Source of the DNA: Pseudomonadota bacterium
Lineage (GTDB): Bacteria > Pseudomonadota > Gammaproteobacteria > Burkholderiales > SG8-39
Assembly: GCA_025352885.1 (NCBI GenBank)
Contig: JANXRZ010000150.1
Location: forward strand, 1 to 56,958
Length of the DNA stretch: 56,958 bases
Direction: 5' to 3'
Shown: one piece after another, positions 19,115 through 28,310 of the stretch
Layout: every line of letters starts with the position of its first letter
Numbering within the stretch: the first letter of the stretch is position 1
Position numbers and translations under genes: made by a program
Notes under the pieces: generated by a model
Seen by the model: only the letters and a program-made list of their open reading frames with translations
What the model was told of the DNA's origin: nothing
Database searches by the model: none

Positions 19115-20560
19115 ATGTACTTGCTTCGTATTGCGTTCGCCGGACTGGCGCTGATGGCCGCCGGCCCTACCTTCGCGCAGGCGCGCGAGTTGCCCGATTT
19201 CACCGACCTTGCCGAGCGCCATGGCCCGGCAGTTGTCAATATCAGCACGACGCAGACGTCGCGGCGCTCGGCCTCCCCGAACGTGCCGCAGGTCCCGGAG
19301 CTCGATGAGAACGATCCCTTCTACGACTTTTTCCGGCGCTTCGTTCCACGGCAGGGGCCCGGCCAGGGGCAGGCTCCTCGCCAACCCGAAAGCCGCTCGC
19401 TAGGCTCCGGTTTCATAATCAGTGCCGACGGCTTCATCCTCACCAACGCCCACGTGGTGGACAGCGCCGATGAGATCAACGTGCGCCTCACCGACAAGCG
19501 CGAGTTCAAGGCCAAGGTGATCGGCGCCGACAAGCGAACCGACGTGGCGCTGATCAAGATCGAGGCCACCGGCCTGCCGGTGGTGCGCATGGGCGATCCG
19601 GCCAAGCTGAGGGTAGGCGAGTGGGTCGTAGCCATCGGGTCCCCGTTCGGGTTCGACAATACGGTCACGGCAGGAATCGTGAGCGCCAAGGGACGATCGC
19701 TCCCGCAGGAAAACTTCGTGCCGTTCATCCAGACCGACGTGGCAATCAATCCCGGCAATTCGGGCGGGCCGCTTTTCAACATGCGTGGCGAGGTGGTCGG
19801 CATCAACTCCCAGATCTACAGCCGAACAGGCGGATTCATGGGCCTGTCTTTTGCCATCCCGATCGATGTCGCCCTCGACATCCAGAGCCAGCTTCGCGCC
19901 AAGGGCCGCGTGTCGCGCGGCCGCATCGGCGTGGTCATCCAGGAGGTCACCAAAGACCTCGCCGATTCGTTCGGGTTGCCAAAGCCAATCGGTGCGCTGG
20001 TGAACCAGGTGGAGAAGGGCAGCCCGGCCGACAAGGCCGGCGTCGAAGCGCTGGACATCATCGTCAGTTTCGACGGGAAGCAGATTGCCTCCTCGAGCGA
20101 CCTTCCCCGGATCGTCGGCTCGACGCGGCCCGGGTCGAAGTCCACGCTCCAGGTCCTGCGAAAGGGTGTCACCAAGGACCTGACGCTGGTGGTCGGCGAA
20201 CTTCCGGAAGACCGCCTGGCTTCACGCGGTGAAACGCCCAGCACCCCCAAGCCGGCCGAAGTCGCGGCGAACCGCCTGGGTCTCGTCGTGTCCGACCTTA
20301 CAGCCGAGCAAAAGCGTGACCTCAAGATGCAAAGCGGCCTGTTCGTATCGGATGTGAAGCCCGGCGCGCGTGGCGACTTCCGCAAGGGCGACGTCCTCCT
20401 CACGCTGATCCACAAGGGCCAGCAGAACGAGCTCAAGTCGATCGACCAGCTGAACAAGCTGCTTGCCGGTCTGGACAAAGGCGCGACGGTGACCCTGCAT
20501 GTCAGGCGGGGCGATGCAACGGCTTTCGTGACCGTGAGCGGCCTCGCCGATAAAGGCTAG
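19115..20560 (+). CDS. Periplasmic serine protease DegP/MucD (Do family)
   Basis: A 481-residue protease and chaperone of the envelope. A signal peptide (about 1-22) is followed by a trypsin-like domain with the triad His113 (NAHVVD), Asp143 (RTDVALIKI) and Ser216 (NPGNSGGPL), then two PDZ domains. Placement at the end of rpoE-rseA-rseB is the MucD arrangement, so it is expected to belong to the sigma-E regulon. It could equally be named DegP, DegQ or MucD. Confidence 0.96.
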   Translation: MYLLRIAFAGLALMAAGPTFAQARELPDFTDLAERHGPAVVNISTTQTSRRSASPNVPQVPELDENDPFYDFFRRFVPRQGPGQGQAPRQPESRSLGSGFIISADGFILTNAHVVDSADEINVRLTDKREFKAKVIGADKRTDVALIKIEATGLPVVRMGDPAKLRVGEWVVAIGSPFGFDNTVTAGIVSAKGRSLPQENFVPFIQTDVAINPGNSGGPLFNMRGEVVGINSQIYSRTGGFMGLSFAIPIDVALDIQSQLRAKGRVSRGRIGVVIQEVTKDLADSFGLPKPIGALVNQVEKGSPADKAGVEALDIIVSFDGKQIASSSDLPRIVGSTRPGSKSTLQVLRKGVTKDLTLVVGELPEDRLASRGETPSTPKPAEVAANRLGLVVSDLTAEQKRDLKMQSGLFVSDVKPGARGDFRKGDVLLTLIHKGQQNELKSIDQLNKLLAGLDKGATVTLHVRRGDATAFVTVSGLADKG

Positions 20561-20567
20561 AAGACCG

Positions 20568-20813
20568 TTGGCCGTGCGCCTCACGCTGTACGGGCGCACG
20601 TACTGCCACCTTTGCGACGACATGGCCGCAGCCCTGGAAAAGCTGCGGGATTCGCTCGCGTTCGAGTTCGTGATCGTGGATGTCGACGCCGACCCGGCGA
20701 TCGAAGCGCGGTACGGCGATCTCGTGCCGATCCTCGTGGATGGGCAGGGCACTGAAATCTGCCACTATTTCCTCGACATAGCCGCTCTGAAAAGCGCGCT
20801 TGCGGTAAAATGA
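20568..20813 (+). CDS. Glutaredoxin-like protein (DUF836)
   Basis: An 81-residue thioredoxin-fold protein with the redox pair Cys13-His-Leu-Cys16 in YGRTYCHLCDDM and the conserved cis-proline region VPILV. It probably acts in thiol-disulfide exchange in the cytosol. The start is TTG 20568, or GTG 20574 two codons later; neither has a strong ribosome-binding site. It lies 7 bp after degP, and its place before lepA is conserved in betaproteobacteria. Confidence 0.85.
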   Translation: MAVRLTLYGRTYCHLCDDMAAALEKLRDSLAFEFVIVDVDADPAIEARYGDLVPILVDGQGTEICHYFLDIAALKSALAVK

Positions 20814-20826
20814 GCCTTGTTCCACG

Positions 20827-20849
20827 AAGGGTGCCGCTGGCACCCTTTT
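20827..20849 (+). terminator. Hairpin with T-run between glutaredoxin gene and lepA
   Basis: AAGGGTGCC, loop GCT, GGCACCCTT (9 bp, perfect) running into TTTT, 10 bp before the lepA ATG. It has the form of an intrinsic terminator for the rpoE-degP operon. A TAAAAT hexamer lies upstream at 20806-20811. If that is the lepA promoter, the hairpin lies in the lepA leader and might act as an attenuator instead. Confidence 0.6.
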
Positions 20850-20858
20850 CGTTTATCC

Positions 20859-22658
20859 ATGTCCCAAGACCACATCCGCAATTTTTCGATCATCGCGCAC
20901 ATCGACCACGGCAAGTCGACGCTGGCGGATCGCTTCATCCAGTTTTGCGGGGGATTGTCCGACCGGGAAATGGCGGAGCAGGTCCTCGACTCGATGGACC
21001 TGGAGCGCGAGCGCGGCATCACCATTAAGGCGCAGACGGCCGCGCTGCGCTACAAGGCACGCAACGGCCAGCTGTACGCAATGAACCTGATCGATACGCC
21101 GGGACACGTGGACTTTTCGTACGAGGTGAGCCGCTCGCTCGCAGCCTGTGAAGGCGCGCTCCTGGTCGTCGACGCTTCCCAGGGCGTCGAGGCGCAGACG
21201 GTGGCCAACTGCTACACGGCAATCGAGCAGGGCGTCGAGGTGATTCCCGTCCTCAACAAGATCGACCTGCCTTCGGCCGACCCCGCCCAGGCGATCAGCG
21301 AAATCGAGGACGTGATCGGGATCGATGCAAAGGACGCCATCCACGCCAGTGCCAAGAATGGTGTCGGCATCGAGGACATCCTGGAGTCGGTCATCGCGCG
21401 TGTCCCGCCTCCGCGCGGCACCCTGGAAGCGCCGCTGAAGGCGCTCATCATCGATTCATGGTTCGACAACTACGTCGGTGTAGTCATGCTGGTACGGGTC
21501 GTCGACGGCATGCTGAAGCCCAAGGACAAGATCCTGCTCATGAGCACGGGCGGCACCTTCCTTTGCGAGCAATTGGGTGTCTTCACTCCGAAATCGCAAA
21601 GTCGCGACAGCCTGTCCGCAGGCGAAGTGGGCTTCATCGTGGCCGGGATCAAGGAATTGCGCGCGGCCAAGGTAGGGGACACGGTCACGCTCTCCGAAAA
21701 GCGCGCATCCGAAGCGCTGCCGGGCTTCAAGGAGGTGAAGCCGCAGGTGTTTGCGGGTTTGTATCCGGTCGAGGCGAACCAGTATGAGAACCTGCGCGAG
21801 GCGCTCGAAAAACTCCACCTGAACGACGCTTCGCTCCAGTACGAGCCCGAAGTGTCGCAGGCCCTCGGTTTTGGTTTCCGCTGCGGATTCCTCGGGCTGC
21901 TGCACATGGACATCGTCCAGGAGCGCCTCGAGCGCGAGTACGACATGCATCTGGTCACGACCGCGCCTACGGTCGTCTACCAGGTCGAGCAGCGCGACGG
22001 CACGGTGGAGCTCATTCAGAACCCGGCGAAAATGCCCGACCCGTCGAAAATCACCGAAATCCGCGAGCCGATCATGACGGTGACGATCTTCACCCCGCAG
22101 GAGTATGTGGGCGCGGTCATCACGCTCTGCACCCAGAAGCGCGGATCGCAAAGCAACATGCAATACACAGCCCGCCACGTGGTGCTGACCTATGACCTCC
22201 CGCTTTCGGAGGTGGTGCTCGATTTCTTCGACCGGCTGAAGTCGATGACGCGCGGCTATGGCTCGCTCGACTACGATTTCAAGGAATATCGCCCGGCGGA
22301 CATGGTTAAGCTCGACGTGCTCATCAACGGCGAAAAGGTCGATGCCTTGTCGGTGATGGTCCACCGCGGCAATGCGCAGTACCGCGGCCGTGACCTGGTG
22401 AACCGCCTTCGGGGCCTGATCCCGAGGCAGATGTTCGATGTGGCCATCCAGGCGGCGATCGGCGCGCACATCATCGCGCGCGAAACGGTCAAGGCGCTGC
22501 GCAAGAACGTCCTCGCGAAGTGCTACGGCGGCGACATCACGCGGAAGAAAAAGCTGCTCGAAAAGCAGAAAGAAGGCAAGAAGCGGATGAAGCAGGTCGG
22601 CTCGGTCGAGATTCCGCAGGAGGCTTTCCTCGCCGTGCTCCAGATGGACGATAAGTAG
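20859..22658 (+). CDS. lepA: Elongation factor 4 (LepA)
   Basis: Ribosome-binding GTPase that back-translocates or assists initiation under stress. The product has 599 residues from ATG 20859, where the family sequence ([15 protein letters not shown]) begins. It has the G1 motif AHIDHGKS (13-20), DTPGH, NKIDLP, the EF-G-like domains, and the LepA-specific C-terminal domain ending in lysine-rich sequence. An earlier in-frame start at 20817 would run through the hairpin and is unlikely. lepB follows 2 bp later. Confidence 0.98.
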   Translation: MSQDHIRNFSIIAHIDHGKSTLADRFIQFCGGLSDREMAEQVLDSMDLERERGITIKAQTAALRYKARNGQLYAMNLIDTPGHVDFSYEVSRSLAACEGALLVVDASQGVEAQTVANCYTAIEQGVEVIPVLNKIDLPSADPAQAISEIEDVIGIDAKDAIHASAKNGVGIEDILESVIARVPPPRGTLEAPLKALIIDSWFDNYVGVVMLVRVVDGMLKPKDKILLMSTGGTFLCEQLGVFTPKSQSRDSLSAGEVGFIVAGIKELRAAKVGDTVTLSEKRASEALPGFKEVKPQVFAGLYPVEANQYENLREALEKLHLNDASLQYEPEVSQALGFGFRCGFLGLLHMDIVQERLEREYDMHLVTTAPTVVYQVEQRDGTVELIQNPAKMPDPSKITEIREPIMTVTIFTPQEYVGAVITLCTQKRGSQSNMQYTARHVVLTYDLPLSEVVLDFFDRLKSMTRGYGSLDYDFKEYRPADMVKLDVLINGEKVDALSVMVHRGNAQYRGRDLVNRLRGLIPRQMFDVAIQAAIGAHIIARETVKALRKNVLAKCYGGDITRKKKLLEKQKEGKKRMKQVGSVEIPQEAFLAVLQMDDK

Positions 22659-22660
22659 AG

Positions 22661-23455
22661 GTGCCCTTGAGCTTCGCCCTGTTCCTCCTGCTCCTCCTGC
22701 TCGTGACCGGTCTGGTGTGCCTAGTGGACCTCGTCCTGCTGCGCAAGAAACGCCCGGCGGAGGCGAAGGAGCCCTGGTGGGTCGAGTACTCGGTCAGCTT
22801 CTTCCCGGTCATCCTGATCGTCTTCCTCCTGCGCTCCTTTCTTTTCGAGCCCTTCAAGATCCCCTCCGGCTCGATGATCCCGACGCTGCTGGTCGGCGAT
22901 TTCATCCTCGTGAACAAGTTCACGTATGGCATCCGCCTTCCCGTGATCAACAAAAAGATAGTCGCGCTGGGCTCGCCCGAGCGCGGCGACGTGATGGTGT
23001 TCAGATACCCGGAGGATCCGTCGCTCGATTACATCAAGCGGGTCGTCGGGCTTCCGGGAGACCAGGTCAGCTACCAGAACAAGCGCATTTCCGTGAACGG
23101 CCAGCCGGTGCCGATCAGGCAGGTGGACGACTACCTTTCGCGGGAGCGCATGCAGTTCTCCCGCAGGTACATCGAGACGCTCGGCGCGCACGAGCACGAG
23201 ATCCTCATTGACGACGATGCGCCGGCCTCGATGGGGCAGGGCCGCTCGTTCCCCCATGCGTCCAATTGCATCTACAATACGACCGGCCTGACCTGCACTG
23301 TCCCGCCGGGGCATTACTTCATGATGGGAGACAACCGGGATAATTCGAGCGACAGCCGGGTATGGGGTTTCGTGCCGGACGAGAACATCGTCGGAAAAGC
23401 GTTTTTCATCTGGCTCAACCTGAACGAGCTTGGCCGCTTCGGCTCTTTCAGATAG
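22661..23455 (+). CDS. lepB: Signal peptidase I
   Basis: Inner-membrane protease that removes signal peptides from exported proteins. The product has 264 residues. Two N-terminal membrane segments (about 4-26 and 45-60) precede the periplasmic catalytic domain. Nucleophile Ser71 lies in IPSGSMIPTL, general base Lys126 in YIKRVVGLPGD, and GDNRDNSSDSR is near the end. The GTG 22661 start lies next to the lepA stop. The lepA-lepB pairing is conserved. Confidence 0.97.
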   Translation: MPLSFALFLLLLLLVTGLVCLVDLVLLRKKRPAEAKEPWWVEYSVSFFPVILIVFLLRSFLFEPFKIPSGSMIPTLLVGDFILVNKFTYGIRLPVINKKIVALGSPERGDVMVFRYPEDPSLDYIKRVVGLPGDQVSYQNKRISVNGQPVPIRQVDDYLSRERMQFSRRYIETLGAHEHEILIDDDAPASMGQGRSFPHASNCIYNTTGLTCTVPPGHYFMMGDNRDNSSDSRVWGFVPDENIVGKAFFIWLNLNELGRFGSFR

Positions 23456-23476
23456 CGGGCTACAGGGAGAATAAAA

Positions 23477-23830
23477 ATGCGCAACAAGCAGACCGGCGTC
23501 AGCCTCAGTGGCCTCATCGTCGTTTTTGCGATCCTTATCGTGATCGCGCTCTTCGGGTTCAAGGTCGGCCCCGCAGTGTCGGAGTACCTGACCGCCAAGA
23601 AGATCGTCACGGCCATCGCGCAGGAGAAGCGTAGTGGGAGCGTCGCCGAGATCCGCAAGGCATGGGACACCCGCACGATGATCGACGAGGTCAAGGTCAT
23701 CTCCGCCAACGACCTGGAGATCACCAAGGACGGCGGCGACGTTGTCATCTCCTTCGCATACAAGAAGGAAGTGCCGCTCTTTTCCAACATCGGCCTGTAC
23801 ATCGACTTCGCTGCCAGCTCGAAAGAGTGA
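23477..23830 (+). CDS. DUF4845 membrane protein
   Basis: A 117-residue protein with one N-terminal membrane segment (about 8-28, LSGLIVVFAILIVIALFGFKV) resembling a type IV pilin-like N-terminus, then a small periplasmic domain. It sits between lepB and rnc, the conserved location of DUF4845 genes in beta- and gammaproteobacteria. No function is known. The ribosome-binding site is agggaga. Confidence 0.85.
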   Translation: MRNKQTGVSLSGLIVVFAILIVIALFGFKVGPAVSEYLTAKKIVTAIAQEKRSGSVAEIRKAWDTRTMIDEVKVISANDLEITKDGGDVVISFAYKKEVPLFSNIGLYIDFAASSKE

Positions 23831-23846
23831 GCACGACCCCTCCACG

Positions 23847-24518
23847 GTGGCGCGCCCCCCGCTCCTAGACAAGCGCATCGGTTACCAGTTCAAGAGCGTA
23901 GCGCTGCGTGAACAGGCGCTGACGCATCGAAGCTTCGGATCGCCGCACAATGAGCGGCTCGAGTTCCTCGGGGACGGCGTGCTCGACTGCGTGATCGCCG
24001 AGGAGCTGTTCAACCGCTTCCCGGCGATCAGCGAAGGCCAGCTTACCAAGTTGCGCGCGAGCCTCGTGCGCAAAGAGTCCCTCTCGTCACTTGCAGTCGA
24101 GCTTGGCCTCTCGGAGCTCCTGCGAGCCGATGCGCCGGCGCTGGCGAGCGGCGGCGGCAACAGCCCGGCCATGCTCGCCGACACCCTCGAAGCGGTTTAT
24201 GGCGCCGTGTTCCTCGACGGCGGCTATGCCGCTGCCCGCGAGGTCATCCGGCACACGTTCGAGGCGAAGTTCGAGCGGCTCGACCCGGACAGCCCGGCCA
24301 AGGACTCTAAAACCCTCCTGCAGGAAGTCCTCCAGGGGCGTAAGCGTAAGCCGCCCGTCTACCGGGTTGTCGCTACCCAAGGCGCCCCACACAAGCAGAC
24401 CATCGAAGTGGAATGCGAAGTTGCCGAACTGAAACTCGTTGCGTCCGGGATCGGTAGTACGCGGCGGATCGCGGAGCAGGACGCTGCCGGAAAAATTCTC
24501 AGGCAGGTGGGCAAATGA
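23847..24518 (+). CDS. rnc: Ribonuclease III
   Basis: Double-strand-specific endoribonuclease that processes 30S rRNA precursor. The product has 223 residues from GTG 23847, the only sensible in-frame start after the preceding gene. The signature NERLEFLGDGVLD (35-47) carries the metal-binding Glu and Asp. The catalytic domain is followed by a double-stranded-RNA-binding domain (about 152-220). Its last 4 bases overlap the era start, the usual rnc-era coupling. Confidence 0.96.
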   Translation: MARPPLLDKRIGYQFKSVALREQALTHRSFGSPHNERLEFLGDGVLDCVIAEELFNRFPAISEGQLTKLRASLVRKESLSSLAVELGLSELLRADAPALASGGGNSPAMLADTLEAVYGAVFLDGGYAAAREVIRHTFEAKFERLDPDSPAKDSKTLLQEVLQGRKRKPPVYRVVATQGAPHKQTIEVECEVAELKLVASGIGSTRRIAEQDAAGKILRQVGK

Positions 24519-25399
24519 GCTCTTTCAAGTGCGGCACCATCGGCATCACGGGTCGCCCCAACACGGGCAAGTCCAGCCTCTTGAACCGCCTGGTGGGGCA
24601 GAAGCTGTCGATCGTTTCACCCAAGGCGCAGACCACGCGCCATCTCGTTACCGGCATCCTGACCGCACCCGATTGCCAGTACGTGTTCATCGACTCACCT
24701 GGGTTCCAGACGCTGCATTCCAACGTGCTCAACAAGACGCTGAATCGCCGGGCGACGGATACCGCACGCGATGCCGACGTAGTGCTCTGGGTCATCGAGT
24801 CCCCCAAGCTCTTCGATGCCGACCGGAGCCTGCTCGAGCGCATTCCGGCGAAGCAGAAAGTCATCGCCGTCGCCAACAAGGTGGACCTCGCGCGCGAGCA
24901 GGAAAAGCTGCTGCCTTTCCTGGACAAGGTTTCCAAGGAGCGGGCTTTCCATGCGATCGTCCCGGTCAGCGCCAAGTCCGGCCGCAACGTAGGCGAGCTC
25001 TTGCGCGTGTTGCGCGACGCATTGCCCGAAGCCCAGGCGATGTACCCGGAAGACCAGGTCACCGATCGCAACGAACGGTTCTTTGCTTCGGAGCTGGTGC
25101 GCGAAAAGCTTTTTCGCGAACTCGGCGAGGAACTCCCGTACAGCTGCGAGGTCGCAATCGACAGCTTCAAGGAAGAGGGGTTGCTGCGGCGGATCGAGGC
25201 GACCATCTGGGTCGAGCGAGAAAGCCACAAGCCGATCGTCATCGGGGACAAGGGCGAAAGGTTGAAGCGAATCGGGACTGCGGCACGCAAGGACATGGAG
25301 AAGCTCTTCGACGGCAAGGTCTACCTCGGCCTCTGGGTCAAGGTGAAAAGCGGCTGGACGGACGATGCGCGGGCGCTGCGGACCTTCGGCTATAGCTGA
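24515..25399 (+). CDS. era: GTPase Era
   Basis: Essential GTPase that binds the 3' end of 16S rRNA during 30S assembly. The product has 294 residues. It has G1 GRPNTGKS (13-20), G3 DSPGF (rather than DTPG), G4 NKVD, and a C-terminal KH domain carrying the GxxG-like sequence around IGDKGERLKRIG. It overlaps rnc by 4 bp and precedes recO. Confidence 0.97.
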   Translation: MSSFKCGTIGITGRPNTGKSSLLNRLVGQKLSIVSPKAQTTRHLVTGILTAPDCQYVFIDSPGFQTLHSNVLNKTLNRRATDTARDADVVLWVIESPKLFDADRSLLERIPAKQKVIAVANKVDLAREQEKLLPFLDKVSKERAFHAIVPVSAKSGRNVGELLRVLRDALPEAQAMYPEDQVTDRNERFFASELVREKLFRELGEELPYSCEVAIDSFKEEGLLRRIEATIWVERESHKPIVIGDKGERLKRIGTAARKDMEKLFDGKVYLGLWVKVKSGWTDDARALRTFGYS

Positions 25400-25407
25400 G
25401 GCGGCAG

Positions 25408-26133
25408 ATGGCGCAATCCCGGCGAAGGGTCGAGCAGGAGCCCGGTTTTGTGCTCCACAGCTATCCCTACAAGGAGACCAGCCTCATCGTCGAGGCGTTC
25501 TCCCGTCGGCATGGGCGCGTCGCGCTGATCGCCAAAGGCGCTCGCCGGCCTCGTTCGGCCTTGCGCGGACTGCTGCATGCCTTCCAGCCCCTGCGGCTCT
25601 CCTGGTCGGGCACCGGTGAACTCAATACGCTGATCAACGCCGAATGGCAGGGAGGCATGCCGTTCATGCGGGGCTTCGGGCTCATGTGCGGTTTCTACGT
25701 GAACGAGCTCATCCTCCGCCTGCTGCCGCGCGAGGATGCTCACGAGGAGCTCTTCGATGCCTATTGCGAAAGCATCCAGCGACTGGCGCTCGACGAGCCG
25801 ACCGCCACCGTGCTGCGCCGCTTCGAAAAGCGCCTGCTGACCGAACTCGGCTACGCAATGCTGCTCGACCGCGATGCCGCCAGCGGGGCGCCCATCGACC
25901 CCGGCCAGCATTATCTGTACGATCCCGAGCGGGGTCCGCTCCCAGTGACAGGCACGGCAGGCGGTGAAATGGTCGTTCGCGGGAGCACGCTGCTCGACCT
26001 CGACAGCGACGATTTCAGCAGCACCGAGACGCTGCACCAGGCGCGCGGCCTCATGCGGGCGCTGATCGGCCATCGCCTGCATGGTCAAACGCTGCACACG
26101 CGCAGCGTTCTCTTGGAGCTTCAGGACCTATGA
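25408..26133 (+). CDS. recO: DNA repair protein RecO
   Basis: Mediator that loads RecA onto SSB-coated DNA with RecR in gap repair. The product has 241 residues. An N-terminal OB fold begins with [20 protein letters not shown], followed by a helical domain. The zinc cysteines of some RecO proteins are not obvious here, as is common in this class. It overlaps pdxJ by 4 bp; the era-recO-pdxJ order is widely conserved. Confidence 0.93.
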   Translation: MAQSRRRVEQEPGFVLHSYPYKETSLIVEAFSRRHGRVALIAKGARRPRSALRGLLHAFQPLRLSWSGTGELNTLINAEWQGGMPFMRGFGLMCGFYVNELILRLLPREDAHEELFDAYCESIQRLALDEPTATVLRRFEKRLLTELGYAMLLDRDAASGAPIDPGQHYLYDPERGPLPVTGTAGGEMVVRGSTLLDLDSDDFSSTETLHQARGLMRALIGHRLHGQTLHTRSVLLELQDL

Positions 26134-26894
26134 TCGAACTCGGCGTCAATGTCGACCACGTGGCCACCGTCAGGCAGGCGCGCAGGACCTACGAGCCCGA
26201 TCCGGTCTGGGCGGCGATCGAAGCGCACCTCGGAGGGGCCGACGGCATCACCGTCCACTTGCGCGAGGACCGCCGCCATATCCAGGACGAGGACGTGAGG
26301 CGGCTGCGCGAACTCACGCACATCAAGCTGAATCTCGAAATGGCGGCCACGCCCGAGATGGTCGGCATTGCGCGCAGCATCAAGCCGGAGATGGCGATGC
26401 TCGTGCCCGAGGGCCGTCATGAAATCACCACTGAAGGCGGGCTCGACATTGTGGGCCAGGAAGCAAAGCTCAAGGACGCCGTGGCGAGGATCGCGGAAGC
26501 AGGGATCATGGTGTCCGTGTTCATTGATCCGGATCCGCGCCAGATCGAGGCGGCCCACCGCGTGGGCGCACGCGTCTGTGAAGTGCACACCGGCCCTTAC
26601 GCGCATGCCTTCCATATGCTGGGACGGGATGCGGAGGGCCCCGCGGTCGTCGCCGAGCTCGCGAAACTCGCGATGGCGGGGAAGACCATACGCGACCTCG
26701 GAATGCGATTCAACGCCGGACATGCGCTCAACTATTTCAACGTCGAGCCGGTGGCCCGACTGCTTGGCGTGCGCGAGCTGCACATCGGCCACGCCATCGT
26801 CAGCCGCGCAATATTCGTAGGGATGCGCGAAGCGGTCCGCGAAATGAAGCGGCTGATGACCGAATCACGCTTCGTGCAGCAGGCGCCGCGATGA
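26130..26894 (+). CDS. pdxJ: Pyridoxine 5'-phosphate synthase
   Basis: Condenses 1-deoxyxylulose 5-phosphate with 3-amino-2-oxopropyl phosphate to form pyridoxine phosphate. The product has 254 residues in a TIM barrel. It has the N-terminal [17 protein letters not shown], the active-site HLREDRRHI segment and the C-terminal [14 protein letters not shown] phosphate site. It overlaps recO and acpS by 4 bp each. Confidence 0.97.
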   Translation: MIELGVNVDHVATVRQARRTYEPDPVWAAIEAHLGGADGITVHLREDRRHIQDEDVRRLRELTHIKLNLEMAATPEMVGIARSIKPEMAMLVPEGRHEITTEGGLDIVGQEAKLKDAVARIAEAGIMVSVFIDPDPRQIEAAHRVGARVCEVHTGPYAHAFHMLGRDAEGPAVVAELAKLAMAGKTIRDLGMRFNAGHALNYFNVEPVARLLGVRELHIGHAIVSRAIFVGMREAVREMKRLMTESRFVQQAPR

Positions 26895-27274
26895 TCTACG
26901 GGATCGGCACCGACATCGTCGAGATAGCCCGCATCGCATCGGCGCTCGAGCGATTCGGCGATCGGTTCGCGCAACGCATCCTTTGCGAGCCCGAGCTCAG
27001 GCGCTTCGCGTCCCACAAGAAGCCTGCGGCGTACCTCGCGAAGCGGTTCGCGGCCAAGGAGGCGTTTACCAAGGCGCTTGGCACAGGCATTCACGCCCCT
27101 GCCAACTGGCACGGGGTCTGGGTTACTAACCTTCGATCAGGCAAGCCGACACTCGAATTCAGCCCGCCGCTGCGCGCGCTGATGGATACCCGAGGCGTCG
27201 GCGGTGCCCACGTCTCGCTCACGGATGAGCGCGAACTCGCAACCGCCACTGTCATCTTGGAGACCCGAGCTTGA
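26891..27274 (+). CDS. acpS: Holo-ACP synthase
   Basis: Transfers 4'-phosphopantetheine from CoA to Ser37 of ACP. The product has 127 residues. It has GIGTDIVEI (Mg-binding Asp near residue 7) and [14 protein letters not shown] with the second metal-binding glutamate. It overlaps pdxJ and nagZ, so the pdxJ-acpS-nagZ run is tightly coupled. Confidence 0.97.
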   Translation: MIYGIGTDIVEIARIASALERFGDRFAQRILCEPELRRFASHKKPAAYLAKRFAAKEAFTKALGTGIHAPANWHGVWVTNLRSGKPTLEFSPPLRALMDTRGVGGAHVSLTDERELATATVILETRA

Positions 27275-28302
27275 GCGCAACCGCGCCGGCCAAGCTGCCC
27301 CTGGGCCCGGTCATGCTCGATGTCGCGGGCTTGCGCCTTGACGACACCGACCGGCGACGCCTGGCGCACCCGCTGGTGGGCGGCATCATCTTGTTCGCGC
27401 GCAATTTCGAAAGTCCGGCGCAGGTCAAAGCACTGACTGCCGAAATTCGCGCCCTGCGTACGCCCGAACTCCTGATCTGCGTCGATCACGAGGGCGGCCG
27501 CGTCCAACGGTTCAAGGAAGGCTTCACCGCCATTCCACCGATGCGCCGATTGGGCGAGGTATGGGACAAGGATCGCTCGCGAGCGGTCCGGGCCGCCGAG
27601 AGCGTCGGCCACGCGATCGGTGTCGAACTCTCCGCGCATGGCGTCGACTTCAGCTTCACGCCTGTCCTCGACCTGGATTACGGGGCGAGCTCCGTGATCG
27701 GCGACCGCGCCTTTCACGCCTCCCCTGAGGGCGTAGGAGCCCTCGGCGCCGCGCTTGTACGCGGATTGCAGTCTGCTGGCATGGGCGCGGTCGGCAAGCA
27801 TTTCCCCGGGCACGGGTACGCGAAGGCGGATTCGCATGTCGCGATTCCCACCGATGACCGGTCCCTCGAAGAGATCATGGCGACCGATGTGGCGCCTTAT
27901 GGCCCGGTTATCGCAGCGGGACTGGCCGGCGTCATGCCTGCGCACGTCATCTACACGGCGGTCGACCCCAATCCTGCCGGCTTCTCGGCTTTCTGGATGA
28001 AGGAAGTGCTGAGGAAGCAATTGCGATTCGACGGGGTCATTTTCAGCGACGACCTCAGCATGGAAGGCGCGAGCGTCGCAGGCGGCATGAAAGAGAGGGC
28101 GCAGGCGGCGCTTTCCGCCGGATGCGATGTCGTGCTTGTCTGCAACGCGCCCGAAGCAGCGGATCAGCTGCTTGCAGAGCTTCCGGCCACGGGCTTTTCC
28201 ACCGCGCGCCTCGAGCGCATGCGCCTTGCCTCGGAGCGCGCAGTTTCCCTTGGCGCCGAAAGCTATCGAGCCGCGCTCGCCGATGTGGCCTCGCTTGCCT
28301 GA
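27271..28302 (+). CDS. nagZ: Beta-N-acetylhexosaminidase NagZ
   Basis: Cytosolic glycoside hydrolase family 3 enzyme of peptidoglycan recycling, releasing GlcNAc from GlcNAc-anhydroMurNAc peptides. The product has 343 residues from TTG 27271. It has the GH3 motif KHFPGHG (176-182), whose His acts as acid/base, and the nucleophile aspartate in FSDDLSMEG (about 260-261). The TTG start lies in a 4-bp overlap with acpS. Confidence 0.95.
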   Translation: MSATAPAKLPLGPVMLDVAGLRLDDTDRRRLAHPLVGGIILFARNFESPAQVKALTAEIRALRTPELLICVDHEGGRVQRFKEGFTAIPPMRRLGEVWDKDRSRAVRAAESVGHAIGVELSAHGVDFSFTPVLDLDYGASSVIGDRAFHASPEGVGALGAALVRGLQSAGMGAVGKHFPGHGYAKADSHVAIPTDDRSLEEIMATDVAPYGPVIAAGLAGVMPAHVIYTAVDPNPAGFSAFWMKEVLRKQLRFDGVIFSDDLSMEGASVAGGMKERAQAALSAGCDVVLVCNAPEAADQLLAELPATGFSTARLERMRLASERAVSLGAESYRAALADVASLA

Positions 28303-28310
28303 CCGGCGCC

